Below, piece after piece: positions 8,345 to 16,492 of a stretch of 64,000 bases of DNA. Location: positions 1-64,000 of the forward strand of contig JADZAI010000013.1 in the NCBI GenBank assembly GCA_020852655.1. The letters are read 5' to 3'. The notes under the pieces are model-generated. The model was given only the letters and a program-made list of their open reading frames with translations, did not search any database and was not told the origin of the DNA. The first letter of the stretch is position 1; each line of letters starts with the position of its first letter. The translations under genes were made by a program, and so were the position numbers. Source of the stretch: Alphaproteobacteria bacterium. Its GTDB lineage: Bacteria; Pseudomonadota; Alphaproteobacteria; Micropepsales; Micropepsaceae.

Positions 8345-9246
8345 CGGGGGCCCTGGGGCGGGCCCGGACAGGGAGCGGCGAGGTCGTAGCGGCCGATCTC
8401 GGCGACGCTGCGGCCGGGGCCGATGCCGCGGGCCGTGACGCGCAGCAGGGCGGCGGCCGGGTCGATCTCGATCATATGCCAGCGCGCGGCCTCGCCGTGG
8501 CCGGGCTCGGCCGAGGCCGACGGCACGCCGAGGACGGGGATGGGTCCGGCCGGGCCGGCCAGCGCGGCGAGGGTCGCGGCGTGGGCATGGCCGTGCAGCA
8601 CGAGCTCGGCGCCGGCCTGCTGCAATGTCCGCCGGAGCGCCGCCTGGTCGACCAGTTCGACGCGGCGGCTGACGACGCCGCGCGTGACGGGGTGATGCAG
8701 CAGGACGACGCGAAAGAGCCCGGCCGCGCTCGCCTCGCGCAGCCCGGCTTCGAGACGGGCGGCCTGATCTGCGCCGATCCGTCCCTGGGCGCGGTGCAGC
8801 GCCGTCGGGACTGCCGAGCAAAGGTTGAAGATGGCGAGGGGGCCGCGGCGGCGGAGGGCGGGGAAGAGCACGTCCTCCGCGTCGCCGAGCCAGCGCCGCC
8901 AGGGGTGGAAGCGGGCGTGGTCGGAGCGGCCGGTCAGGGCGTCGTGGTTGCCCGGCGAAACGGTCACTTCCGCCGGGTCGCCGAGGCTTTCGAGCCAGGC
9001 CGCAGCCGCGGCGTATTCGGCGGGGCTGGCGAAATTGGTGAGGTCGCCGGTGACGGCGATGTGGTCGGGCGCCGCCGCCGCGATGTCGGCGGTGATCGCG
9101 GCGAGGACCTCCGGCGTGTGCCGCCGCCGCTTCTTCCGCCGCCAGGCGAGGAGGCTCAGCATCTGCTTCGGCCGCAGGCCGGCGAGCGGCAGCGGCGGCG
9201 GCGGCAGATGGGGATCGGACAGATGCGCGAGGCGGAACGCTGGCAC
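8335..9246 (-). CDS. Calcineurin-like metallophosphoesterase
   Basis: The 303-residue protein contains all five metal-binding blocks of the family in order: HLSDPH near residue 8, GDLTN near 65, GNHD near 98, LHHP near 179 and HGHAH near 216. It should be a dinuclear-metal phosphohydrolase in the cytoplasm. Possible substrates are a nucleotide-linked or phospho-lipid intermediate of the neighbouring sphingolipid head-group genes, but nothing in the sequence fixes this. It diverges from the CDP-alcohol phosphotransferase gene across 85 bases. Confidence 0.8.
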   Translation of the reverse strand: MPAFRLAHLSDPHLPPPPLPLAGLRPKQMLSLLAWRRKKRRRHTPEVLAAITADIAAAAPDHIAVTGDLTNFASPAEYAAAAAWLESLGDPAEVTVSPGNHDALTGRSDHARFHPWRRWLGDAEDVLFPALRRRGPLAIFNLCSAVPTALHRAQGRIGADQAARLEAGLREASAAGLFRVVLLHHPVTRGVVSRRVELVDQAALRRTLQQAGAELVLHGHAHAATLAALAGPAGPIPVLGVPSASAEPGHGEAARWHMIEIDPAAALLRVTARGIGPGRSVAEIGRYDLAAPCPGPPQGPRQG

Positions 9247-9331
9247 TTTCGGGGTCTCTGGCTTAAGCCCGCCTTCAAATGCTTATGAAGCACGGCGATT
9301 TTCAAGACGATGGGTGGGGGCCCGGTCTTCG

Positions 9332-10438
9332 GTGACGACATCTGGGCCTTTCGCCCTGGCGCTCGGCGCGAATCCGGCACGGATCTGGGGCATGACGGCG
9401 GGCGAGCGGCTGCGGCGCAGCTTCGTGCGCGCCGGCTTGCAGCCGGTCGACAGGCTGGAGGCGCTGCCTGCGCAGGGCACGGTGGTGATCGCGGCGACCG
9501 ATTGGGTGTTCGACGAGGGCCTCATCAAGGCGCTGGCCCAGCGGCAGAACGGCGCGCTGATGACGCCGGATGGCGCGGCGGTGGCGGCGCATGTGAAGGT
9601 GGCGCAGGCGGGGGATGCGGTGGCGCTGCTGGAGAGCGGGCGGCCGGTCGAAGGCCTCATGCCGATCGCCCTTGCGGAGCTCGCCTATAACAGCGCGCTC
9701 CGCAAGCGCGAGGCGCCGGTGCTGGAACGGCTGACGGGCGCGAATACGCGGGCCGTCGAGGCGGTGCTGTTCCGCGCCTCGTACAAGGGCGTCACCGACA
9801 TCGTGACGAAATATGCCTGGCCGCTGCCGGCGCGGGCGGTGACGCGCTGGTGCGCGCTCGCCGGGATCACGCCGAACCAGGTGACGTTCGCGAGCTTCGT
9901 CTTCGTGCTCATCGCCTTCTACCTCTTCTGGGTGGGGCAGTTCGCGCTGGGGCTGGTCGCGGCCTATGCGATGACCTTCCTCGATACGGTCGACGGCAAG
10001 CTGGCGCGGGTGACGCTGACCTCGTCGAAGATCGGCAATGTGTTCGACCACGGCATCGACCTGATCCATCCGCCGTTCTGGTGGTGGGCGTGGTTCGTGG
10101 GCCTCGGGAAGCTCGGCTTCGCGCTGCCCTATGGCGAAGCGATGCTGTGGGTGGTGCTGGGGGGCTATGTGCTCCAGCGCGTGGAAGAGGGCATCTTCAT
10201 GCGGGCGTTCGGCATGCACATGCATGCCTGGCGGCCGTTCGACAGCTTCTTCCGCCTCATCACCGCCCGGCGCAATCCGAACCTGATCCTGCTGACGCTG
10301 GCGGTGATCGCCGGGCGGCCCGACATCGGCTTCGCGGCGGTCGCGGTGTGGACGGCGCTCTGCCTCGCCGTGCATCTGGTGCAGATCATCCAGGCGCTCG
10401 CGGCGCCGCGTCCGATCGTCTCCTGGCTGGCCCGCTGA
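9332..10438 (+). CDS. CDP-alcohol phosphatidyltransferase with N-terminal extension
   Basis: The protein has a ~110-residue N-terminal region followed by a membrane domain with the full CDP-alcohol phosphotransferase signature. DTVDGKLAR, then G eight residues on, then DHGID match D-x2-DG-x2-AR-x8-G-x3-D-x3-D exactly. It would join a CDP-activated group to an alcohol or lipid phosphate in the inner membrane. In the Caulobacter locus a gene at this place takes part in ceramide phosphoglycerate synthesis. I chose GTG 9332, which keeps the ALALGANPARIWG segment that looks conserved; ATG 9392 is the alternative. The stop overlaps the start of the lipid kinase gene (TGATG). Confidence 0.75.
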   Translation: MTTSGPFALALGANPARIWGMTAGERLRRSFVRAGLQPVDRLEALPAQGTVVIAATDWVFDEGLIKALAQRQNGALMTPDGAAVAAHVKVAQAGDAVALLESGRPVEGLMPIALAELAYNSALRKREAPVLERLTGANTRAVEAVLFRASYKGVTDIVTKYAWPLPARAVTRWCALAGITPNQVTFASFVFVLIAFYLFWVGQFALGLVAAYAMTFLDTVDGKLARVTLTSSKIGNVFDHGIDLIHPPFWWWAWFVGLGKLGFALPYGEAMLWVVLGGYVLQRVEEGIFMRAFGMHMHAWRPFDSFFRLITARRNPNLILLTLAVIAGRPDIGFAAVAVWTALCLAVHLVQIIQALAAPRPIVSWLAR

Positions 10439-11355
10439 TGCGGATCGGGGTGATCCAGAACCCGCGCAGCCATCGCAACAGACACGGAGTACGGCCGGTC
10501 TCGGACGGCGACGTCGAGGTCGTCGCGCCGCCGACGCCCGAGGCGCTGGACGCGGCGCTCGCGGGGTTCGCGGCGCGCGGGCTGGACGTGCTGGTGATCG
10601 ACGGCGGCGACGGCACGGTGCGCGACGTGCTGAGCCATGCGCTGACGGCGTTCGGGAACCGCATGCCGCCGGTGGCGGTGATGCCGCACGGCAAGACGAA
10701 TGCGCTGGCGCGCGACCTCGGCCTGCCGCTCAACCGGCCGCTGGACCAGGCGATCGCGGCGCTGCGCACGGGCGCCGCGCAACGCAAGCAGCGGCCGGTG
10801 TTGCAGGTGATCCGCCCGGGGCTGCCGGGGCCGGCGCTCAACGGCTTCATCCTCGGCATCGGGGCCTTCGTGCGGGCGACGCGGCTGGCCCGGCGGACGC
10901 ATCGCTTCGGCCTGTTCGACGGCGTCGCGGTGGGGGCGAGCCTGTCGGCCTTCGTCGCCGGGACGCTGCTCGGCACGAAAGGCTCGGCGGCCGCGGCGGG
11001 CGAGGAGATCGCGCTCGGCACGGATGCGGCGGCGCCTGCGGTGCGGCGGCGCTTCCTGATCCTGGCGAGCACGCTGGAGCGCATGCCGCTGCGCATGCGG
11101 CCGTTCGGGACGCTCAGGAGCGGGCTGAAGCTGATCGACGTCGACGCGCCGCCGCGGCGGGTCATACGGGCGCTGCCGCTGCTGCTCTCGGGGCGCGAGG
11201 CGCCGTGGCTGGAGCCGTCGGGCTATCGCCGGATGCAGAGCCGCGAGGTCCGCCTGACCGGCGTCGACGCGTTCGTGCTGGACGGCGAAATCCTTCACGC
11301 CGGCGGGGAGATGATCCTGCGCGAGGGGCCGATGATCGATTTCGTGACGCCGTGA
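10438..11355 (+). CDS. cpgB: Lipid kinase of the DAG/ceramide kinase family
   Basis: The 305-residue product has the diacylglycerol-kinase catalytic fold: an N-terminal VIQNPRSHRNR phosphate loop and the nucleotide motif DGGDGTVRDV near residue 58, followed by VAVMPHGKTNALARDL. In Caulobacter the homologous position holds CpgB, shown to be a ceramide kinase. That role fits here because spt, acp, reductase and ceramide synthase genes flank it. It is translationally coupled on both sides (TGATG upstream, GTGA downstream). A diacylglycerol or other sphingoid-base kinase is possible on sequence alone. Confidence 0.75.
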   Translation: MRIGVIQNPRSHRNRHGVRPVSDGDVEVVAPPTPEALDAALAGFAARGLDVLVIDGGDGTVRDVLSHALTAFGNRMPPVAVMPHGKTNALARDLGLPLNRPLDQAIAALRTGAAQRKQRPVLQVIRPGLPGPALNGFILGIGAFVRATRLARRTHRFGLFDGVAVGASLSAFVAGTLLGTKGSAAAAGEEIALGTDAAAPAVRRRFLILASTLERMPLRMRPFGTLRSGLKLIDVDAPPRRVIRALPLLLSGREAPWLEPSGYRRMQSREVRLTGVDAFVLDGEILHAGGEMILREGPMIDFVTP

Positions 11356-12257
11356 GCGAGCGGCTGGCCGAGGCGGTGGCGGCGGAACTGGCGGCGCCGG
11401 TCGCCGCGCCGGTCGCGGCCTTCGCGGCGGAGCTGGCGGCGGAGCGCGATGCGGTGGCGGTGCTGTTCTACGGCTCGGTGCTGCGGACCGGCGATCTCTC
11501 GGGGCTGCTGGATTTCTATGTGCTGACGGCGGCGCCGCACCGGCGGGCTCTGCGGGGCTGGGTCGAGCGGCTTCTGTGGCCCGAGATCGGCTTCCGCGAA
11601 GGGCCGCAGGGGGACGACGTGCTGCGGGCGAAGGTCGCGACGATGCCGATGGCGGTGTTCGCGGACGCCGCGGCCGGGAAGCGGCGCGACACGACGATCT
11701 GGACGCGCTTCGCGCAGCCGGCGGCGCTGGCGTGGTGCCGGGATGAGGCTGCGCGCTCGGCGGTGGTTGCGGCGGTGGGCGATGCGGTCGCGACGGCGGC
11801 GCGGTTCGCGGTGCTGCACGGTCCGGCGCAGGGGACGGCGGCGGCGTTCTGGCGCGCCCTCTTCGCTGAGACCTATCGGACGGAGTTCCGGATCGAGCGC
11901 CGGGGTCGCGAGGGACAGATCCTGGCGCAGGGCGAGGAGCGCTACGCCCGGCTTCTGCCGCTGGCGTGGGCGGCGGCGGGAATCGGGTTTACGCGCCGCG
12001 GCGAGGAGCTGACGCCGCAGATCGGCGCGGAGGAGCGGGCGCGGCTGGCGGCGGCATGGCGGCGGGCGCGGCGCTGGGGACGCCCGCTGAATGTGGCGCG
12101 GCTGGCGAAGGCGAGCCTGGTGACGGAAGGGGCGGGGCGCTATGCGGCGTGGAAGCTGACGCGCCACTCGGCGGTCACGCTGACGCCCTGGCAGGCCCGC
12201 CATCCGGTGCTGGCGGCGCCCGCGATCCTATGGCGCGTATGGCGCAGCCGCGGTTAA
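11352..12257 (+). CDS. TAM41-like nucleotidyltransferase-fold protein
   Basis: The 301-residue protein starts at GTG overlapping the upstream stop. Near residue 37 it carries FYGSVLRTGDLSGLLDFYVL, which matches the G-S...D-x-x pattern of polymerase-beta-type nucleotidyltransferases. It especially resembles the YGS...LDF segment of TAM41, the mitochondrial CDP-diacylglycerol synthase. A TAM41-like activity would use CTP and a phosphatidate-like lipid such as ceramide-1-phosphate made by the upstream kinase. That is inference. It converges with spt (four-base overlap). The homologous place in Caulobacter is one of the ceramide phosphoglycerate genes of unknown step. Confidence 0.6.
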   Translation: MSERLAEAVAAELAAPVAAPVAAFAAELAAERDAVAVLFYGSVLRTGDLSGLLDFYVLTAAPHRRALRGWVERLLWPEIGFREGPQGDDVLRAKVATMPMAVFADAAAGKRRDTTIWTRFAQPAALAWCRDEAARSAVVAAVGDAVATAARFAVLHGPAQGTAAAFWRALFAETYRTEFRIERRGREGQILAQGEERYARLLPLAWAAAGIGFTRRGEELTPQIGAEERARLAAAWRRARRWGRPLNVARLAKASLVTEGAGRYAAWKLTRHSAVTLTPWQARHPVLAAPAILWRVWRSRG

Positions 12258-13465
12258 GCCGAGGCGGCCTGGGGGAGGAGGAGGCCGAGTTCGGCGCCGA
12301 TCCTGGCGAAGGCGGCGACGACGTGGTCGATCTGCTGCGGCGTGTGCGCGGCGCTGACGCTGGAGCGCAGCAGCGGCTGGTTGGTCGGAGTCGCCGGCGG
12401 CACCGCGAGATTCAGATAGACGCCCTCGCGCAGGAGGCCGTTCCAGAAGGTCACGGCGGTCGCCATGTCGGGCATCACCGCGGTGACGATCGGCGAAGGC
12501 TGCGGCCCGGTCTTGAAGCCGAGCGCGTTCAGCTCGGAGAACAGGCGCTGGGCATTATGCGCGAGGCGGGCGCGGAGCCCGGGCTCGGCCTGCATGCGGG
12601 CGAGCGCGGTGGAGGTCGAGGCGATGACGCTCGGCGGCAGCGAGGCGGTGAACATGTAGGGCCGGCTCGTCACGCGCAGGACGTCGAAATTCTCGATGTC
12701 CGAGACGAGATAGCCGCCGATCGCGCCGAGGCTCTTGGAGAAGGTGCCGACGATGAAGTCGGTGTCGGCTTCGACGCCGGCCGCCTCGACCGCGCCGCGG
12801 CCGCGTTCGCCGAGGACGCCCATCGAGTGGGCCTCGTCGACGAGGAGATAGGCGCCCATCTCGCGCTTCACCGCCGCGATCTCGCGCAGCGGGGCGATGT
12901 CGCCCATCATCGAGTAGATGCCCTCGATGACGATGAGGCGCTCGCCGGGGGCCGAGCCGAGGCGGCGCAGGCGCTTGTAGAGGTCGTCGGGATCGTTGTG
13001 GCGGAAGCGGATGACCTCGGCGCTGCCGAGCTTGGCGCCGTCATAGATCGAGGCGTGGCTGTCGGCGTCGAGGATCAGGTGGTCGCCGCGCCCGACGAGC
13101 GAGGAGAGCACGCCGAGATTGGCCTGGTAGCCTGTCGTGAAGACCATCGCGTGGCGGCGGCCGTAGAACCTGGCCAGCGAGGCTTCGAGGGCGAGATGGC
13201 CTTCGAAGCTGCCATTCGCGATGCGCGAGCCGGTGGTGCCGGTGCCGAGACGCTGCACCGCCTCGACCGAGGCGTCGATGCAGGCCTCGTCGAAGGTGAG
13301 GCCGAGATAGTTGTTGCTGCCGAGCAGGACGACGGGGCGGCCCTTCAGGCGCGCCTCGGTCGGCGAGAGCACCGCGTCGAACCGCATGTTGAAGGGATCG
13401 GCGCCCGCTTCGCGGACTGCCTTATACGCCTCGGCCAAGGCGAGGTGCTGGTCAAGCAATGCCAT
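12254..13465 (-). CDS. spt: Serine palmitoyltransferase (alpha-oxoamine synthase)
   Basis: This 403-residue PLP enzyme condenses serine with a long-chain acyl thioester to 3-oxosphinganine, the first step of sphingolipid synthesis. The family landmarks are present: SNNYLGL near residue 50, a PLP-stacking His near 137 (ADSHAS), DEAHS with Asp210 and His213, and the PLP lysine in TFSKSLGAIGGY (Lys244). Related enzymes (KBL, BioF, HemA) share the fold. The choice of Spt rests on the acyl carrier protein gene three bases upstream and the surrounding ceramide genes. Acyl-ACP is the likely acyl donor. Length matches soluble bacterial Spt (about 400-420). Confidence 0.9.
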   Translation of the reverse strand: MALLDQHLALAEAYKAVREAGADPFNMRFDAVLSPTEARLKGRPVVLLGSNNYLGLTFDEACIDASVEAVQRLGTGTTGSRIANGSFEGHLALEASLARFYGRRHAMVFTTGYQANLGVLSSLVGRGDHLILDADSHASIYDGAKLGSAEVIRFRHNDPDDLYKRLRRLGSAPGERLIVIEGIYSMMGDIAPLREIAAVKREMGAYLLVDEAHSMGVLGERGRGAVEAAGVEADTDFIVGTFSKSLGAIGGYLVSDIENFDVLRVTSRPYMFTASLPPSVIASTSTALARMQAEPGLRARLAHNAQRLFSELNALGFKTGPQPSPIVTAVMPDMATAVTFWNGLLREGVYLNLAVPPATPTNQPLLRSSVSAAHTPQQIDHVVAAFARIGAELGLLLPQAASA

Positions 13466-13468
13466 ACT

Positions 13469-13723
13469 TCAGTGTCCCCGGCGCAGCATCGCCAACAGGT
13501 CGGCGAGGTCGCCGACGGTCTGGACCGAGGCCAGCCGGTCGAGCGGGACCGACAGATCGAAGGCGTCCTCGAGCTCCATGACGATGTTCATCAGCGAGAG
13601 CGAGTCGACTTCGAGATCACGCGCTATGTCCGTCTCCCGGCTGATCTGAACGGACTTTCCAAGGACCTGTTCGGTCGCAAGAGCGATCTGACGCACAGTC
13701 AGATCGGTGACTACCGTCTGCAT
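13469..13723 (-). CDS. acpR: Acyl carrier protein dedicated to sphingolipid synthesis
   Basis: This small acidic helical protein (84 residues) has the phosphopantetheine site VDSLSLMN, with Ser41 as attachment residue. It is the specialised carrier that delivers the acyl group to serine palmitoyltransferase in alphaproteobacteria (AcpR). It sits three bases upstream of spt and downstream of the ceramide reductase candidate. The initiation region differs from housekeeping AcpP (no DSLD motif), which agrees with a dedicated carrier. Confidence 0.85.
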   Translation of the reverse strand: MQTVVTDLTVRQIALATEQVLGKSVQISRETDIARDLEVDSLSLMNIVMELEDAFDLSVPLDRLASVQTVGDLADLLAMLRRGH

Positions 13724-13745
13724 TACTCCCCCACCCCCGCAGGTG

Positions 13746-13774
13746 CCTTAAAGGCAGGGTAGGGACGTTTTCAA
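13746..13774 (-). promoter_or_regulatory. Weak candidate promoter for acp-spt
   Basis: On the minus strand TTGAAA (13769-13774), a 17-base spacer and TTAAGG (13746-13751) lie just upstream of the acyl carrier protein gene, in a 91-base gap that also has a T7 run and the small inverted repeat TGCCTT-A-AAGGCA. This could let acp-spt be transcribed separately from the upstream cerR-aasR unit. The -10 match is poor. Confidence 0.25.
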
Positions 13775-13814
13775 AAAAATGCCAGAGAGAGGTCACCGAT
13801 CCGTCATGGTGTCG

Positions 13815-14753
13815 TCACCTCAGCCAGCCCTCCCGGCGGGCCCAGGCGACGGTGTCGGCCAGGCCTCCGGCGAGGCCGTGGACGGGCACATGGCCGGAGC
13901 GGCTGCGCTCGCTGCCGGAGATCGACCAGTCGGGATGGAGGAGTTCGCGCATCTTGCCCGGGGTCGCGATCGGCGTCCGGCCGAGCAGTTGCGCCGCCGA
14001 CCCGGCCCAACCGACGAGCCGCAGACCGGCCGCCGGAACGCGCAGGAATCTGGGTTTCGTGCCGACGGCAGCGGCGACCGCGGCCGCGACCTCACGCCAG
14101 GAATAGCCCTCGCCCCGGGCGTCGGCGACGGCGTGCGGCGCGGCCCGCGGGGCGGCGTCGGCGAGGGCGCGGATCTCGGCGGCGACGTCGGCGACGTGGA
14201 CCATCGTCAGCCGGGCCGCCGGATGGAGCAGCGGAAGCGGCCAACCCTTTGCGGCTGCTGCAATAAACTGAAACGTTTCTTGATCGCCCGGACCGTAGAT
14301 CGCGGTCGGCCTGACGATCGCCAGACGCTCGCCCAACAGGGTGCGCGCGACCTCTTCGCCGGCCCGCTTGCTCGCGGCATAGGGCGACAGGTGCGGCTCG
14401 CGGGCGGCGAGCGACGACACCAGCAGCATGCGGGCCTCGGGGGCGTGGGTACGCATCGCCTCGGCCAGCTTCTGCGCGCCGCCGGCATTGACCGCGTGGA
14501 AGGCGCTGTCGCGCCGCGCCTTGATGAGGCCGGCGGCGTGGACCACCGTGTCGGCCCCGGCGACCAGCCGGTGCAGGGCGCCGGCGGCGTCGAGATCGCC
14601 GGGTACGGCTTCGACCGCATGGGGGCGCCAGGCCGGGTCGACCGGATCGCGCCGGGTGAGGATGCGGACCCTCCACCCGGCATCGAGGAAGCTGCGCACG
14701 ACATGGCGGCCGAGGAATCCCGTCGCGCCGGTGACCGCGACCAGCCGCGCCAT
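13815..14753 (-). CDS. cerR: Ceramide reductase candidate (NAD-dependent epimerase family)
   Basis: The 312-residue extended SDR has the Rossmann motif TGATGFLG at residue 8. The catalytic Ser lies in LLVSSLAA near 113 and a Tyr-x3-Lys in SPYAASKRAG near 125. In Caulobacter the epimerase-like CerR at this place reduces the keto group of the sphingoid or oxidised ceramide intermediate, doing the job of 3-ketosphinganine reductase. The gene is linked by TGATG to the adenylating enzyme upstream and followed by acp and spt, so order and product agree. A sugar-nucleotide epimerase role is less likely in this context. Confidence 0.8.
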   Translation of the reverse strand: MARLVAVTGATGFLGRHVVRSFLDAGWRVRILTRRDPVDPAWRPHAVEAVPGDLDAAGALHRLVAGADTVVHAAGLIKARRDSAFHAVNAGGAQKLAEAMRTHAPEARMLLVSSLAAREPHLSPYAASKRAGEEVARTLLGERLAIVRPTAIYGPGDQETFQFIAAAAKGWPLPLLHPAARLTMVHVADVAAEIRALADAAPRAAPHAVADARGEGYSWREVAAAVAAAVGTKPRFLRVPAAGLRLVGWAGSAAQLLGRTPIATPGKMRELLHPDWSISGSERSRSGHVPVHGLAGGLADTVAWARREGWLR

Positions 14754-16492
14754 CAGGCGCGTTCGCCGGCGAGGTCGAACCGGCGGTCGAGATACATGGC
14801 GCGGGCTCGCGTGCGGCTGAGCTTGCCGGAGGTGGTGCGCGGGAGGGCGCGGGGCGCGACCAGCTCGACGGCGGGCGCGATGCCGTGGCGGGCGCGGAGC
14901 AGGGCGGTCGCCTGCTCGACGAGGCCGCTGCGGGCCTCAGGCCCGGAGAGGCGCGTCTGGACGAGGATCACGATGCGCTCGTCGTCCTCGCCGGGCACCG
15001 AGAAGGCGGCGACGTCGCCGCTGCGGACCTCGGCGATCTCGGATTCGATCGTCCATTCGAGGTCCTGCGGCCAGATATTGCGGCCGTTCTGGAGGATGAG
15101 GTCCTTGGCGCGACCGGTCGGCACGATCTCGCCGCCGGCCATGAGGCCGAAATCGCCGGTGTCGAGCCAGCCGGCGGGATCGAGCACGCGCGCGGTCTCT
15201 TCGGGCTGGCCGAAATAGCCGCGCATGACGCTGGGGCCGCGGACGAAGATGCGGCCGACGCGGCGCTCGGGCAGCGCCTTGCCGGCGGGGTCGCGGATCT
15301 CGACCTGGTGGCCCGGGAAGGGCGGGCCGCAGCGGGCGAAGTCGCGGACGCGGGCGGCGCCGTCGGTCCGCATCACGTCACCGCTGCGTTCGAGTTCGTC
15401 GAGGTTGAGGCGTTCGGTGCGCAGGCCGAAGCCGGGCGGGGCCATGGAGACGCCGACGGTCGACTCGGCGAGGCCGTAGCTGCCGACGAAGGCGCCGGGG
15501 TCGAAGCCGGACGCGGCGAAGCGCTCGGCAAAGTCGTGGAGGACGGAGGGGCGCACCATGTCGCCGCCGATGCCGGCGACGCGCCAGCGGGCGAGGTCGT
15601 AGGACGCGCTGCCCTCGCCGCGGCGGGCGCAGAGTTCGTAGCCGAAGCTCGGACTGGACGAGATCGAGGCGCGGGTGCGCGTCATCAGGTCGAGCCACAG
15701 CATCGGCCGGCGCACGAAGGCGCTGGTGGGCAGGAGGTCGGTCGAGGTCTGCGTCGCGAGCGGGGCGAGCAGATACCCGATGAGGCCCATGTCGTGATAG
15801 AGCGGCAGCCACGCCATGGAGCGGTCGGCGGCGACGATCTTCAGCGCGTCGCGGGTGATGCCGGTGATATTCGCCATGAGCCCGCGATGGGTGATCATGA
15901 CGCCGGACGGGAAGCGCGTGCTGCCGGACGAGAACTGGATGTAGGAGAGATCGTCGGGCGCGATGGCCGGGAGTTCGCCCTCGGGCGCGTCCGGCAAGGC
16001 GGCGAGCGAGGGGCCGATATGCGTGCCGGCTTTTGCGGCGGCGGCGGAGAGCCAGGCGCCGTAGCTGTCGGGGCCGAAGACGGCGGCGGCCCCGGCCGAG
16101 GCCAGCATGCCGGCGATCTGGTCGATATAGGCGTCCTGGCCGCCGAGCGGGGCCGGCAACGGCATCGGCATCGGCGCGGCGCCGGCATACTGGCAGGCGA
16201 AGAAGGCGCGGACGAAGTCGGCGTCGGTCTCGGCGGCGAGGCCGACGCGATCGCCCGGCCGGATGCCGGCGGCGCGCAGGCGGGCGGCAAGGGCGCGGGC
16301 CTCGGTGCGCAGCCGGGCATAGGACAGCACGTCGCGCAGCTCGCCGCGCATGCCGTAGAGATTGACGCCGGTCTCGCCGCGGGCCGCCCAGTCGAGCGCT
16401 GCGGTCAGTGTCGGGAAGTCGGCGAGGCGGACGGTCCTCGTCTCCGCGGTCGGGGTCGGGGTCAGCGTCGCGCCGTCCGGGGGCCGGCTCAT
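14753..16492 (-). CDS. aasR: Fatty acyl-AMP ligase / acyl-ACP synthetase
   Basis: This 579-residue ANL-superfamily enzyme has the P-loop-like SSGSTRFPSGVMITH near residue 190. WLPLYHDMGLIGYLL is the FAAL-type signature. The adenylate motifs follow (SYGLAESTVG, WLDTGDFG), and the C-terminal Lys motif is PRTTSGKLSR. FAAL members usually form acyl-AMP and load it on a carrier protein, which fits loading of the adjacent acyl carrier protein for serine palmitoyltransferase (AasR in Caulobacter and relatives). Starts and stops overlap those of the desaturase (ATGA) and the reductase (TGATG). Confidence 0.85.
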   Translation of the reverse strand: MSRPPDGATLTPTPTAETRTVRLADFPTLTAALDWAARGETGVNLYGMRGELRDVLSYARLRTEARALAARLRAAGIRPGDRVGLAAETDADFVRAFFACQYAGAAPMPMPLPAPLGGQDAYIDQIAGMLASAGAAAVFGPDSYGAWLSAAAAKAGTHIGPSLAALPDAPEGELPAIAPDDLSYIQFSSGSTRFPSGVMITHRGLMANITGITRDALKIVAADRSMAWLPLYHDMGLIGYLLAPLATQTSTDLLPTSAFVRRPMLWLDLMTRTRASISSSPSFGYELCARRGEGSASYDLARWRVAGIGGDMVRPSVLHDFAERFAASGFDPGAFVGSYGLAESTVGVSMAPPGFGLRTERLNLDELERSGDVMRTDGAARVRDFARCGPPFPGHQVEIRDPAGKALPERRVGRIFVRGPSVMRGYFGQPEETARVLDPAGWLDTGDFGLMAGGEIVPTGRAKDLILQNGRNIWPQDLEWTIESEIAEVRSGDVAAFSVPGEDDERIVILVQTRLSGPEARSGLVEQATALLRARHGIAPAVELVAPRALPRTTSGKLSRTRARAMYLDRRFDLAGERA

